NCBI GenBank assembly: GCA_947561395.2
Contig: OX387186.1
Location: 7,801,888 to 7,865,887, forward strand
Reading direction: 5' to 3'
DNA from: Buxus sempervirens
Lineage: Eukaryota > Streptophyta > Magnoliopsida > Buxales > Buxaceae
DNA length: 64,000 bases
Below are positions 1 to 12,854 of this stretch, in pieces. Position 1 is the first letter of the stretch, and each line of letters starts with the position of its first letter. Below the pieces are notes generated by a model that had not been told where the DNA came from, did not search any database, and saw only the letters and a program-made list of their open reading frames with translations. Made by a program: the position numbers and the translations under genes.

Positions 1-52
1 GATGTTATGTTATGTTAGCTTTCAGATTTACTAATACAGGACTTCCGATTAG

Positions 53-3000
53 GTTGGTTTTGAAATGATTGATCGCATTTCTCAAGAAGAAGGAATTTTG
101 TTGAATACAATACAGTCAAAGGCCTTGATAGGAATAGGTACTTTTTGGGTTCTTTCTTCTTCTCTTCCTTTCATGTCTCTGTTTGGCTGGAATTCCTCAT
201 GGTGACAACTGGTGGTTATTCAGGTTCTTTGTCTGATCAATGCAGGTTCAATAGGAGAAGTGCCTATTTTGTTAGCAAAACCTCAGGCATACATGAACTT
301 CAGTGGGGAATCGGTTTGTTAATGTTTCGTTTTGCTAATTAGTGCTGCTTTGTAGTTGCTTACCCAACTCTTCATTTTACTAATAAAAATAAGTTTGTTT
401 ATGTTCTTCGTTTTATTGATTAGTGTTGCTTTATAGTTGCTTACCTACATGCTTTACTTTATAACAAATTACTCCAACTTCCCAATGTACTTAAATAATG
501 TTATATCTTTTTGTTTTTTCTTTATTGTGTAGGTAGGTCAATGGAATTCACTGAGAACTTAGAAGGATATAGTAAACAGTACTAATGATATCCTGATGAG
601 CCATTTTAATATTTTCATCATAAAATAAGAACAATTTGTACAATCATAAACAGGCTTATGGTTTTATTCATTTTCTCTGAAATTTGGTAGATCTAGATTG
701 TTACTTCAGTTTTTGAACCCAGATTTCTAATTTGATTCCTGCGGCTTATTGTCTTTTTTATTTTATTGGTACTTATTTTGTATTGCATGGAATGGTAAGA
801 ATACTCTACTATGATTCATAAAAGCTTAGACTCAGTTGGCTAATTATGAAATGAGGTGAATTGCTAACTAATATGTACGCATGATAAAATCTCTTATTCC
901 ATTTATTATTTCTTATACGATAGAAAAGGCATAAAATCGACTGAAGATTAAAGAATCGGTGGAATGATCACATGTAAAGTTGTGTGTATTTGATCTCATT
1001 TAAGCATTACTTTTAATAGCTGCTTCAGCCGAATCTCATTATGTTAAATTTTTTAATGGAAGACACAAACTTCTGGATTTGTACTTATTTTTATATTTTG
1101 TTGATTAACTTTGACAAGAAGATGCTGGCAGCAATCAACATACGATCTATTTGTGAAAATATTGTACTTTATACACTAAAATTTGGCCAGAATTCAGTCC
1201 TAATTTTAGGCATAGTATGATTTTTTTCAGCTAGTCTCCGTTAACTTGCATTAAGACCTAATGTTGTAACTTGAAAGATGCTTGAAGGCTTTATGGCTGA
1301 AGTGGGTGGGGCAAATAATGATATCAGAGTTTTGGAACTAAGGGGAGGGTTACATGGGAATTCAGTATTAATAAACTGTTGTGTTGGAATGCAGTAGGGT
1401 ATAACCTACATTACCCACCACTCCAAGGTCCAAGCTGTTCAAGCTTCTCATTCTCAATACAAAAGCTATCAACAATATTGATGTTGCAGCTGTTGTGGTG
1501 TGAATGTCAATTTCGATCTAGTCATCAATGTGGCAGTAGATCTAGTTGAATTGTAATTAAAGCCTGCTGGTGAGACAGAGATTGACCATCAAGCTACAAT
1601 ATACACTAAGAGAGGGGAATGTGTAGGCTTACCAGTTGGCATATTACAGCCTTCGTAAAGACCTTTTAACAAAATTTCATAGTGTTTGAAAGGCCGCCTT
1701 TAATTTATGTAATCTAATATGTATGGATGGCATGGGAGTCTTGACTCCAAGACTAGTAGGTTATGCGATAAGCTATGACTAGATTCCTACTTGCTAAGAG
1801 GGAGGGAGCAAACTTTTGTGCGACATTTCTGGAAGCACCTTTGTTTTTTAATCCAAAAATGACAACAAAAAGAAAATGTCTCATCCCAACTAATGGTACT
1901 TAAAACACAAATATTCTTATTTATAGTTTGGTATTGTGCCTATGTCCATGAAAGAAAAGAAAACTTTCACTATATTGGAAAACAATAGGGTTGTAACTTA
2001 TATCTAGTCACCAGTTACAAACCTCGCCCGGTAATTAGAGGAAATTCCTAATAAACCCTTACCATAGCACAGGTTGCTTCTTTGGACCCAAGTAAAAATA
2101 TGTGCCACACTCCACAAAATCTTTTTACTGGGCCTGGTTTTTCCTGGCAGTAATAGGGATTTGTAAACCGTTTCTCAAGGTTTAGGTTGCCAATTTGCAA
2201 TAAAATGTGTAGTTTGGTAATAAATACAATCTTATCCATTTTTGACTGCTATTGTTATAAGACCTGGTATTTCTTTGTTCAAAATTGTGGTGATACATGT
2301 TTAGATATCTATCATTTGATGGTCCATTTATTTTATAGCACACTCAATTCAGGGAACTTCTTGTTGTTCTCCTTCTACATTATATATCAAAATAGATATT
2401 TTACCTTTTCCCTTTAATTGATTGAATTGAGTGCCTTTCTTGCATTTCTTATCTTAGCTAACTTGAATTAACTCTGACTTATCTTCTCTTTTCACTATAT
2501 TCAAGGTTGGACCACTTGCTGCATATTATCAAGTTCCCCTGCGTCATATCTTATTGGTATGAATTTGTTCCCTAGTGTAAAGAAAGAAAGAATAGTGAAT
2601 TATATCATTATATAAGAATTATTCAGAAGATGAAAAATAAGTTTATGAATCTTGGTCATGCAATCACCAAAATAAAAGGAATCTTGGTTGTGTAGGTCTA
2701 CGATGAAATGAGCCTGCCAAATGGTGTCTTGAGGCTTCAGCCAAAGGGAGGTCATGGCCATCATAATGGGTATGCTTCCTTAATAAACTTTGATAGCGTA
2801 ACTAGCTTTCATCATACTTTAGAAGGTTATGATGACATGAAACTTTTTATCACTTGATTCCAATTCAAGTTTTCACTCTCTATCTATGGTAGTAGCTGTT
2901 GCACATCTTAGTTCTCTCTAATTTTTTTATTAGGATTTGGGAAAGCTCTGTTCCTTCTTTGAGGAAGATCATGTTAACTGGGATATCTTTAAATCTCAAG

Positions 3001-6000
3001 TGTAGTTTCAGTGTATTTGTCTATCATGTTTTCCCTTCATGTTAGCATTGAAGTTGGAAAATGGAAGAAGATGAGGTTCTGAAAGAATATCTAGTGGGTG
3101 CATATCTTTTCAGTGCCAAATTTAACTAGGCTTATTCTCTTGCTTTACATGAGGTTGCAATGGTATCCAATGTACTTTCTTGGTTGAAGTCGAATCTTGT
3201 GGATTCGTCTATTTTGTTGGGTGGCCATGTGCTAATTTTGAACAACTCACTTCTCTTTTGGTTTTGTCTCTTGATCCTAGAGGTATGCTTCCAAAATCCC
3301 TTTCTCAGGTTTTCCTGTTTCCAAGTCAAATTCAGATCTCATATATCCATATAAGAATGTATGTTCTGTTCCTAGATCCTCATTGTTATCTTTCATGATG
3401 ACTTTGACTCTTAGGGTCCGTTTGGATTGCATGAATTTAAACATCTGTAAGAATTCGAATACACATGAATTTGAAATCAAATGAATTTGAATTCATAGAT
3501 ATTAAAATTTTGTTGTTTGGCTAAGTTTTTGGAATTTACTTGAAATTCACACGTGAATTCCAATTCTACCGTTTGGACGGTAATAAATTTGTAAGAATTG
3601 AAATATTTAAACACTTTGAAGCTCTAATACAGTTATCATCTTACAACCCAAATAGCAAAACACTAATACAAGCTGGTATTGTACAAGATATGGTAGAAGA
3701 GATGTTCATAAAGAGAATCTACAATGAACCAATGGACTCAAAGAAGAATGCTGCCGCAATCCTTGCGAACATACTGGAGTCTGAGCTTTCTCTAGAAACC
3801 ATCCAAGTAAACACCAATGGTCACACAATGGCTTCAGACTATGTTGTATGCAACATCATTCACATGCTTAAGAACTCCAGTCCATATGAACTCAACACCA
3901 ATCTCATCAAAATCCTCCTTTGTCTAAAAAAATACCGCAAATCAACAGCCACACTAGTCTCTATTGTCAAGGAAACAGAAGCAAGCTACACCTTAATTGA
4001 ATTCATCAATTTCCCAGATGAAGAACTCGGGGTTGCCTTGATGAAGCTGCTAATTGCACTCACACCATACATGGGCCACACGCTAGCAAATAGACTCTGC
4101 AAAACAACGACTGAGAAGTTGTAGTTCAATAGAGTATATAGATGCGACTATAATTACATGACAGTCCTAGATCAATAAACAGAATCTTACAGCTTGACTA
4201 ACTAACTCTTAGCTAAGAAAAAAAATGGGGGAATCTGTAAGGTTCTTCTCTTTAATGTTTGTTCACCACGAAAGAAAAAGGGACAAAATGTAAACCAAAA
4301 GAGTAGACCCCAAAACTAATATAACAACTCATCAAGTTTCCCCATAATATTTTTTTTCTCATTCATTTAGTTTATATGTACAGGTTGTGATCTTAAAACA
4401 TATAACACTGTAAATATAACAGAGGAATTACAGGTTCAAATGTATAGGTTGTGATCTTAAAACACAACTCCAAATAATATTTTGTGGTTCGTCAATCATT
4501 CCTTCTTCTATCAATTGAACCATGACACATCTTTTCTCATTTGAGTACAAGTAATAGTCAATACTTGAAAGAGAAATTACTGTTACACAATAACATTATC
4601 AGTTACCATGTCTATTTATTAGTGGGTTAGACCTCCTCATAGTCTCAGTAACTCATAGTCCCATACTTATAATTGTTAATGTATGCCTGAGCTAACAGGT
4701 TTTTATTTAGACTGAAACATACACTCCACTTCTTTCAGACTGAAACACACACTCCACTTTTTTCACCCAAAAATACAGATCTCAAATTGTTGCAGCACAA
4801 TAAAAACAAATTTATCTTAACTTTGCAGTTCAACCTAGCTTCAGCTACATATAATTAAATAAGACTTCAATTGTAACATGACAAGCCATTTATAATTCTA
4901 GGATGCATTTGTAAATAATGTATTCCAAATTACACGACCCACTTAGACACATTAATCAACTCTCTTTTATTTGACTGAAATAAATAGATAGCATCTAGAT
5001 CAAAAAACCAAATCCCACTTTTTCAGGAGGAATCGTATTAATTGATGTGGCAACATGAAACTTCCTAAAATAGACATCACTAGACGAAATCCACCCACAC
5101 AAATTAGTGGCTTTATTGGATTTTCACATAATTAGTGCTTAACCGAACTGAAAAATTAAAAAAAGAGGTGAATTTCATGTTTTCCAAGCTCATTTCACTT
5201 CAAAACAAGATCAAACATATAATATGCGATAGTTGTTGACCCTAATTAACAGAATTTAGCAAAGACCTAGCTCGATATTTCAATATAAACGTCATTCAGA
5301 ATGCAACTAGTTATTCATTAAACACCCAAAACTTTGATGTTCGATTTGAACAACTCCAATTTCAAAAAGGCGTGGTTTCACGATTCTCAAGCATCAATAG
5401 CGAATTTGCTTGCCCTAGACAGAAATAGCACCAGATGAAGCACATTCCCACTGTTTTAACATCCAATTTCCTAAGGAAAATGATGAAGCTAAAGAATACT
5501 GATCTCAAATCACAAGAACATAAGAACACGAATTAGGGTTACTTCAATCCATATTTGTGCTCATCAAAACTTGTCTCTAACACACTCCCATTAAAGTTAA
5601 AGATATAGGGTTTAGAAGAAGAAAAGGAAAAGGAAAAATTAAAAAACTAACAGCAACTCACCCAGTAGATGATAAGATCTCCATCGTCATCGTACTCCTT
5701 CAAAGAAATGCTCAGTTTTTTCTCCTGGTCCTCCCCTTCCTCTTCCTCAACTTCTTTGGTTGCTCCATCTGTTGGGGTGCCTTTGACCTGCTTCTACTCT
5801 TCCTCCTCCTCATCCGCCTCTCTCTCGAGGAGGAACTACTTAACGACGCTTCTGCTAACCTTTCATCATGTCGACAAAGAGTTGAGAGGTGAAGCCTGAT
5901 TTTAATTCCTATGTGAATTTTAACACATAGGAATTACAAAAAACGCCCCCTCCATCTGACTTATGATTCTTATGGGTCATGGGAATTCGAACCTAAAGAA

Positions 6001-9000
6001 TTCATACATGACTTCTAATTCTCATGAGAATTGGTCAACCAAACACAAGAATTGAAATTCTTAGTTGCCAATTCCAATTCCTGCGATCCAAACGTACCCT
6101 TAAAGTATCAATATCTATGTGTTCTTGAATGGAGGCGGAATTCCTCTATCTTGACTTGTGTGGACAATGTGCATTCTTGAATTGGTTAATTAACCACCAT
6201 TTCATTTGTTATGAGGTAGCTAGATTCCTTTGGTTCCATCTTTTGCAAGCTGTTGGATATAAGTCGGTTACGCCTCGTGACATCGGAGACCTTCTCAGGC
6301 AATGCCATATTTGGTGGAAGTAGGAGCAAGGAAAACTGATGTATTAAAGCATTGACTATGCTATTCCATGGGATTGATGGTACAAAGAACGTTGAGGATC
6401 TTCAAAAGCAAGAACTCAAATTTCTGGACTTTGTGGAAAGAATCAAGCTTTGGGTGGCATTGCAGATATCAGTTAGAGAGGAGGTTCTTGATATGTGGGG
6501 TGACGATGATGATAGACTAGAAGGAAGTTGCTTTGCCTTAGCCATTGGAACTAACAAGCAGTTTTACATGGTCTCCTTTTGGTTCCATTGAGCTCAAGTT
6601 GGTAGTTATTTGTCTAGAGAACCTGGCTCATGTGGCATTGAAGTTGTTTTAGAGATCATGAGGGGTATATCACTTAGAACCTGGTCTTATCCAGCATTGA
6701 AATGGTTTTAGAAATAATGAGGGGGATATAATTTATTTTTATTTTGGTTCAACAGGCAGGGGGGAATCTATTAGAACCCAAATCATCTATCTCTCCCTCC
6801 CTCCCCCTCTCTTTCTCTTCACGTGACATTTTATTTGTTGAAGGTGACTCATCTTTACTCATTGAATGGGTAAAATGTGGTGAGACTGGATCTGAGAGAT
6901 TAAATTATCTGGTTACACTGTTCATGAATACTGCATCACCATTCCAAACAGCTTTCCTTTTGGCACAGAGATAGGCTGGTGGCTTGGCGGATGAGTTAAT
7001 AATAAGTGGTCAACATGGCAGGCTTTGTCTTTTGGAACCAAGGCTTTGATGTAATTTTATCTGGCAACGATTTTACTAGCTCTCTTTCTACCTTTTTCTT
7101 CCTTTTTTGATCTGTTTCTTCTTTCTTAATCTCTTTGGACTCTTTGGCCCTCTCTTACACCATCTCAGTACATGTGTGAATAAATTGTATAATTCATATG
7201 AAAAACAATTTTGAAGGTGCCAAAATGGTGAGGGGAAGGCCAAAAAGGATGGGAAATGAAACTGTTTTCAAGCTTCTTACGCTGGAAAATTATTTACTTA
7301 CTGAGATACACAAGAAAACAGAATATTTTAGAAATGTAAGATGACCGTTCACATGACAGAGTTTCACAGATTGAGCTGGAATTTTATCTCCAAACATCTG
7401 GAGGCCTCTTCAGAACTTGATTTCTACATGAATGGACTTCTATGAGACAATTTGTATGTTCTGACTTGCTTGGCTTCCAAAGTGGATTGTGAAGTCTGGA
7501 AGATGTAATCTGCATGCAGAAACACATATATGATCGTGTATGCCAGACTTTTGGGAGTGGTAAAAATCTGCAATACAATAAAAATGTTGATTGATGTGAT
7601 TTGACATGTTAAATGTAGATCAATTGTTCTAGGATGTGAGTTGGTGCGGATTAATGCCTCCAAAGAGGTAACAAGTACATCGACAGGCCATTTATAGAGT
7701 TTGTGAGAAACAAATTCTGAAAATACATGATCTGATCAAACATACAGATTTTGATTGGCTGAAGCATTTGAGCAAGATTCACGTACATCCCAACTACTTG
7801 GGAAAGGAAATTCTGGATGCTTGAAATTTAATTTTGTATTTGATTTCCACTAAAAAATTTCCTTTTTTTTATGCTCTGCTGAAAGTTCAAAAATGCAGAA
7901 ATTTTGATAAAAATATGCAGCTCATAAAGTGCAGGAAAGTAAACAAAGTATATATTGAACCTTTAGTATAAACAATGCCAATCAAAAAATATATATATAA
8001 TAAACAAAGTACATCCACTACTTGCAAAAGGAAGACATCAAAAATATGTCTGCATGTGCACCAGTTAGGGCCATTACTTGGTGTGATTGTAGAATCCTCA
8101 GGCTACCAGCTTGAATTGATAGTGGAAATTGCTAATTTGATTATCATGCCTCTGCTTATCATGTATTTAATATATTTTTTATAATACAAATATTTTGAAT
8201 CATATTATAAAGCATTTTTGCTGATTTTTACACTGATTAGCCAATCCTCCTTTCTTACTTGGGACCAGAAATGCAAAAAAGATAATGTGATGCAGAAGAA
8301 TGTTGGCTAAATGCTGATATGTTTTTTGATAGATCGAGGATGTGGATTGTATTCATGTTGCCAACTCAAATAAATAAGTCATTTATATTGTTGGGGATCT
8401 TTAGAAACTATACTTTTCCTGCCCCTTGCTGCCATATGGTATTTATAGCATTCAAACTGACTGATAAAATTTATTAGCTCATCCATGCATGTTTGTTTTC
8501 AGATAATAAAAATGCTGTCAAGATCTTTTATATTTTTAATTTTCTATGCATCAATCACTGGATTCGTAAGACTTGAATATTTTTACTGTTCTTTTATTGC
8601 AGACTGAAGAGTGTGATTGATCATTTGGATGGTTGTCGTGAATTTCCTCGGTTATGCATAGGTTGGTAGTTCAAGTAGATTTACCAACCATTAGTTTCTT
8701 GAGATTTTATTATCTCAATTGAAAATGATTTTCTAGGTATTGGAAACCCCCCTGGCACTATGGATGTGAGAGCTTATCTTTTACAAAAATTCGGTCCAGT
8801 GGAGCGAGAGCAGGTATATTCTGTTCAGTATTCTTTCTGTTCCTTATTTCTTTTGCTACAAGCTTGTGAATCTTCTTGACACTAGGTGGTTTTTGAGGCA
8901 GGTTAATGCCAAGACAATTCTGTCTGTCCTTTGATCTCTTGATGTCCATATTTATCATCTGCTTGGATGGAGAGAAAAGATTGGAAAAGAAAAGAAAACA

Positions 9001-9991
9001 AAACAGAAGGAAAAATTAAAAGAAAAGAAGAGAAACCAAAATAATAAATTTTCTTCGGTTTGTGTAGGGAGATTGATAAGGAGAAAGAGAGCGTTGTGAG
9101 AGTTCTGGGAACAGAGGCCAAGATCCTTTTAGGTGTCACTGCTTTCTCAAAATCTTCTCACTTTTGGGAAGATAATTTTAAGCCCCCAAAAAGAAGATTT
9201 TTGGTCCATTTTCTCCGAAATTGCCTTTTCTATTTTGTTTCTCCTGAACACCTAAACACAAGAAAAGGGCCTATTTTCTTTTCTGTTCCACTCACTTCTC
9301 GCCATCCAGACAGATTTTTAATCTGCACAACATCATGGATGCAAATGCCCAGAAAATCATTGACAGTCTGTGACCTAAACAAGAAATATATATTCTGATT
9401 GACTGGGTGGATGCTAACCCACTTGTCTAAACAACATTTATTGCAATCTGTCCTTGAATTGGGCAGCAAGGTAACCACAGCATCTATGAATATTATTGCT
9501 TCATTCCTGACATGGATTGGCAATCCATTGTCCATCCAGCTTTATCAAAAGAATTTAAAAAAATCCTTAACTTGACTGACATGTTTTGTTTCAGTTGCAT
9601 TAGATCAGATGATCTGAAAGAATCAGACCCATATTGATTGGGAAAAGAAAGTTTGAATCACTCATTGATTGGGAATGAAAAGTTTAAATCACTCATATTG
9701 ATTGAATATACTTAACAAAGATCAAATAGTTTAAACTATAATATTATCTACCATAGAAGATTTTGGATGCCATGGTAGACTGACTGCAATGAAGCCGTTT
9801 CTCCCATTTGGATTTCTCAGCGATGTTTTATATGTATGCTGGGTCTTGTATCAGAATTTTTTTGTCTTTTGTAGGTTGATGTGGCACTTGAACAAGGGGT
9901 AGAGGCAGTGAGAACTCTGGTGCTCAAGGGATTTGACTACAGTATCACTAGATTCAATACGAGACAGAAGTACAAGTATCACAAAGTTTGA
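53..9991 (+). CDS. CRS2: CRS2-like plastid group II intron splicing factor (peptidyl-tRNA hydrolase fold), 5' end outside window
   Basis: Seven exons read in one frame with GT-AG borders: 53-137, 246-313, 2506-2556, 2696-2769, 8603-8661, 8737-8813, 9875-9991 (TGA at 9989). The joined product runs from [14 protein letters not shown] through [41 protein letters not shown] and [11 protein letters not shown] to the C-terminal QKYKYHKV. It keeps the Asn of the MNFSGE loop, the Asp of YDE and the Asn of HHNG, which are active-site positions in bacterial Pth. The [13 protein letters not shown] stretch and the HKV end fit CRS2 better than ordinary plastid Pth. Known: CRS2 works with CAF1/CAF2 in chloroplast group II intron splicing, and the maize protein is not thought to be an active hydrolase. 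The exons before 53, with transit peptide, are missing. No break was seen in the visible exons, so this is probably the working parent of the two truncated copies downstream. Confidence 0.92.
314..2505 (+). other. second visible intron of CRS2 (2.2 kb)
   Basis: The donor follows the codon TCG at 311-313 and the acceptor is ttcaag at 2500-2505. It is AT-rich and I see no gene in it. Short open frames (for example 2048-2239 minus and 2187-2417 plus) have no recognisable similarity. Confidence 0.7.
3612..4124 (+). pseudogene. captured fragment of a U-box ARM-repeat E3 ligase (PUB42/43-like)
   Basis: An open frame of about 170 residues resembles the C-terminal armadillo region of plant U-box proteins 42/43 and LIN. 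Recognisable blocks are [79 protein letters not shown] and [14 protein letters not shown]. The U-box itself is absent, and the frame ends soon after the LCKT block. Upstream residues from the ATG at 3540 come from the transposon end and are not part of the family. The piece lies wholly inside the Harbinger element, so it is a transduplicated fragment and not a working ligase gene. It has stayed open without a stop, which suggests recent capture or possible translation. I infer similarity from memory of the family, without an alignment. Confidence 0.75.
4125..5661. other. non-coding interior of the Harbinger element
   Basis: AT-rich sequence with no open frame of note. The right part may be intron and 5' sequence of the second captured gene, because a good splice donor on the minus strand (TGG|gtgagttgct) lies at 5661-5664. 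Confidence 0.5.
5662..5793 (-). pseudogene. possible captured exon of an unidentified acidic protein
   Basis: On the minus strand a 44-codon segment reads [20 protein letters not shown], then [20 protein letters not shown], then IIYW. It ends exactly at a consensus donor, TGG|gtgagttg. Upstream, the same frame meets a stop in a further acidic run (ADEEEEE). The acidic stretch followed by a clean donor looks like part of a first exon taken up by the transposon. I do not recognise the parent gene. Confidence 0.35.
6120..7000 (+). mobile_element. LINE remnant, zinc-knuckle and RNase H end (unit A)
   Basis: Three separated frames resemble the C-terminal end of plant LINE polyproteins. At 6129 a zf-RVT-like stretch reads [20 protein letters not shown]. 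At 6418 there is the linker [20 protein letters not shown]. At 6837 an RNase-H-like stretch begins [12 protein letters not shown] and continues past a stop as AGGLADELI. No reverse transcriptase part is present. Matching copies stand in units B and C. Confidence 0.5.
8814..9874 (+). other. last intron of CRS2
   Basis: The intron lies between CAG|gtatatt (8811) and tttgtag|GTTGAT (9874). It is AT-rich and shows no gene. The same intron in unit C is interrupted by an L1 LINE at the position matching about 9405-9411 here. Confidence 0.7.
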
Positions 9992-12432
9992 ACAGAAAAC
10001 TGAGGCTAGGCACAAGCAATAGCAGCGCTCTGGCAATCTTATATCCGCAAAAATTTCACCAGAATAGAGCTCCACCAGGAACTCGAAAACAGCATACAAA
10101 AATCTCTCAATTAATCTGTATAAAATCTGCACTTTATTCCATTCAATGTATATTAGATGAGCTTATAAGGGGATGCACTGGATGCTTGTCTCCCAATGCC
10201 TCCTTATCTCTCTGCAGTCTGCATCTCCCTATGAGATTCAGTTAGCAATTTGGCTGTGTTTTTAGGTTTTGTACCAGTTCTTGTTAAAGTATCTATAAAT
10301 TTTTTGCTCACAGGCGTGCATGGCAAGCAGCGTTGAGTTGTTCAATGAACTACTTGTAAGGAGAATCCAATGTCGGTTATTGGTCAGGATATCTTATCTA
10401 CCGATATAATCTATGCTGGTTTTGTTAATGAATCTCAACCTGTTGCCAAGAATGGAAGAAATTAACAGAGACACAAGGCAACTAATCATACAGAGCGGAG
10501 ACATGACTTCAGCCACCATTAAAGGGATCAGAGGTCCTCTGCAACTACCTGTCGGTTACCCTTGCTCAGAATTCAGGTTCTCTATAACCCAAACTGCTAG
10601 TCTTAACACAGCTAGCTTTACAATGAAAGATAACACAACTTAGATAATCAAAGCGGAGGATCAAGAGCAAGGATCACCAATCTGATTACCCCCAAGTTGA
10701 TTCATTGGTTCCCATGAAATGGGTCTGTCTTGGAACATCGATTTTACCTCGTGGTAAAGAACAAGCTGGTGGAATTATTGGGAAAGAACAAGCTGTTTAT
10801 CATTGACATTGAAGATGAAAGAAATCCCCAAAAAAAAAAATAAATAAAGGAAAATTCATTGAAGCAAGGGAATTGGAGTTTGTATGTGATTTCATGCAGA
10901 ACTAATACATTTGTTTTTCATCTTTCTGGGATTAGAATTAGTATTGAGAGAAATGGAGTTTATTTTTTCTAACTAAAAAAGTATTATTTTTATTTCCTGC
11001 ATTTCTTTCAAGACTTCTAGATTCTCAGGACGAATCATATAGCTCCAGCCCTCCATTTGTTTAAGAACACTGAAGATTTCTTCCATATTTGATCACAGAA
11101 TTGTTGGTAACTTTTGGTTGGTGGTACAGGTCATCAGAAAACTTATTTCCAAAAAATGTTACATTTAAAAATAAATTTGAACTACGCGGTCACTTACTTG
11201 AGACAGAAGCACATTTTATATGGATATGATCATACCAGCTTTCTTACGTAGGATACAATCATATTTTATTTTATGTAGGACATAAGCACATTCTACCTAT
11301 AAGACACCATTTAAAATTTTTTTTTTTGAAAAGTGACCCGGTTCAAAAATTTTTTTTAAATTACCCTTTTCTTTAAAAAAATGATTTTTGATGGAATGTT
11401 TTAATAAATACAGGGCAAAAAAGTGACAGTCGCTACGGCAGTTCAAGCCTTCTTTAAAGATGGAACCAGAACCGGATTTGGTTGTCCCCAGAACGAGGAG
11501 TGACGCGAAGGGGAGGTCAGTTAAATCTTCTTGTGAAAGAGGCGCTTGAGCAGTACAAGCTGAGGAACCCTTCGAATTTCTGATTTTTGAACCCAAAACA
11601 CTTACTAGAAGGAGCGAAGAAAGGATAGAGAACTCATCTCAACCCTCAGGTAGCGCTCTCGCTTAGAGACTTTGTTGCTGTGGCATGAGTTTTATGTTTT
11701 TGGTAGCGATTCATTATCTGTGTTTCCTTTTCATGTAAACATGAAACAAAAAATCCTTTTATAGCTACTGAAGCTCATAAGTAATCTTGCATACTCATGA
11801 AAATATAATGGGTTCTTTCAATTTTACTTTTTTTTCCTCCTCTTCGACAATCAAGTCAAGAGCGTTCAAAAGAAAAAATACAAGTCTTGCTGGAAAAAAG
11901 GAAAAACAAAAAACTTAATTGGATGTTTAGGGTTAGGAATGGTGGGCTGTGTTGTTCTTCAAGTTCTTTGCTTTGTTTGTGAACGCTGTATTTTGAAATC
12001 AACTGCCGCACGAACTGAATTTTCTTTCTTTCAAGTTTCAACCGATTATGGCAACACAATTTGGTGAAAGTCTCTGTTTGATGTCTAGATCCATTATTAA
12101 ATCCACTAAAATGCAAACAAGGTTGGAAATAAAAATGATGTAATAAATCTTATATTTGGAGACAGTACCATAAAATAGTTAACGGCTTCAAATATTTAGT
12201 TGTGTAACCCACTGTGTTACAACTTACAAGTAAAAAGTGTGAGGTGGAGACCTTAGGGCTTGAGACATAAGCCTCATAAGTAGGTGTTATATTGATTAAA
12301 ATAAAGCCAGACATTTCCCTTTTCAAGTATGGTTTGATTAAAGTTTAATCCTGAAACTTCTGAAGCTGTTTCTTTCTTACTTTCTGCTTGTAGTGGCGGT
12401 GCAGTTATATTTTGTGAGCATTTCTTACTGTA
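9992..12432. other. spacer between CRS2 and the zinc-domain region (unit A)
   Basis: Shared with unit B. An open frame at 10413-10643 has a near-identical counterpart at 26601-26831 in unit B, but it resembles nothing I know and probably lies in 3' flanking DNA. A GC-richer stretch near 11440-11640 has a short frame starting MEPEPDLVVPRT that is closed differently in the two units, so it is unlikely to be coding. The rest is AT-rich. Confidence 0.5.
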
Positions 12433-12590
12433 ATGGCTGAAGCTAATAACTCAGATTCAGGAACTAATTCAATGCAGCAAGAAATATACCGCTCTAAAAA
12501 ATGTCGAAGAATTGTTGCTGCACGAGAAAATGTTGTTGTTCATGAACGTGGGGAAGGAGAGAAATGCTTTAAATGGAAGAAAAGGAGGGG
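12433..12590 (+). pseudogene. truncated first copy of the YVH1-type zinc-domain gene (unit A)
   Basis: The ATG at 12433 opens a frame nearly identical to the first 50 or so codons of the gene at 14298 (MAEANNSDSGTNSMQQEIYR onward). One difference is serious: the first cysteine of the CxxC pair is replaced (RSKKC instead of RCKKC). The exon stops at the KWKKRRG position, where a LINE 3' fragment begins. The exon 2 part and the rest of the zinc ligands are absent, so this copy cannot make the domain. Confidence 0.8.
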
Positions 12591-12854
12591 ATACAATGGA
12601 AGAAAGTAGGTTAAGGTAGTTTGGTCACGTAAAGCGAAGAACTAAGATGCATTTATTCGAAGGTGTGAGAATATGCATATTGAAGGGCCTAAACAAACAA
12701 GAGGGAAACCTAAAAAGACATGAATGGAGTCTATAAGATTTACAAAAATATAAATTAACTGAGAATATGATTTTTGATAGAGCAGGATGGAGAGATAAGG
12801 TTCATATCCTTGACCCCACTTTGGTCGGAACTCGCTTACGATGATGATGATGAT
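12591..12854 (+). mobile_element. RTE-type LINE 3' end with (GAT)n tail (unit A)
   Basis: The frame reads MEESRLR-stop-FGHVKRRTK, then ENMIFDRAGWRDKVHILDPT, then LVGTRLR. This resembles the C-terminus of plant RTE LINE polyproteins (RLRWFGHVQRR, DRAxWRxxIHxxDP). It ends in a GATGATGATGAT tail, the kind of short tandem tail known for RTE elements. It has two in-frame stops. The insertion sits exactly where the truncated zinc-domain exon ends. Confidence 0.75.

Larger units (their letters stand above)
3414..6099. mobile_element. non-autonomous PIF/Harbinger element carrying captured gene pieces
   Basis: The ends are inverted repeats: GGGTCCGTTTGGATTGCATG on the left, and GGGTACGTTTGGATCGCAGG reading inward from the right. 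The 3-bp target duplication is TTA, at 3411-3413 and 6100-6102. Unit C has the empty site (gactcttaaagtatc near 38310). The element has no transposase of its own. It holds a U-box protein fragment (3612-4124, plus) and a possible first exon of another gene (about 5662-5793, minus). Its left end matches the terminus at 59283 over roughly 170 bp, so both belong to one family. This makes it a gene-fragment-bearing (Pack-type) element. Confidence 0.9.
2770..8602 (+). other. fourth visible intron of CRS2, enlarged to 5.8 kb by insertions
   Basis: The intron runs from GGgtatgc at 2768-2775 to tattgcag ending at 8602. It contains the PIF/Harbinger element at 3414-6099 and a decayed LINE 3' piece at about 6120-7000. 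At 2770-3413 and 7001-8602 I see only AT-rich, non-coding sequence. The region from 7350 to 8602 is also present in units B and C. The left limit of homology with unit C is near 3224, so the duplicated block starts inside this intron. The exons on both sides remain in frame. Confidence 0.75.

Noticed and set aside
1560-1800. Possible retroelement RNase H fragment in the CRS2 intron
   Set aside because: A few phrases recall Copia elements, but no frame or motif is clear enough.
5669-5899. Ser-rich frame on the plus strand
   Set aside because: It is the shadow of the acidic minus-strand exon in the same place.
10413-10643. 76-codon frame conserved in unit B (26601-26831)
   Set aside because: The units are so similar that conservation means little. 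No family match and no splice context; probably 3' flanking DNA.
12433-12590. A second functional zinc-domain gene
   Set aside because: It lacks exon 2 and the first zinc cysteine, and is cut by a LINE fragment.
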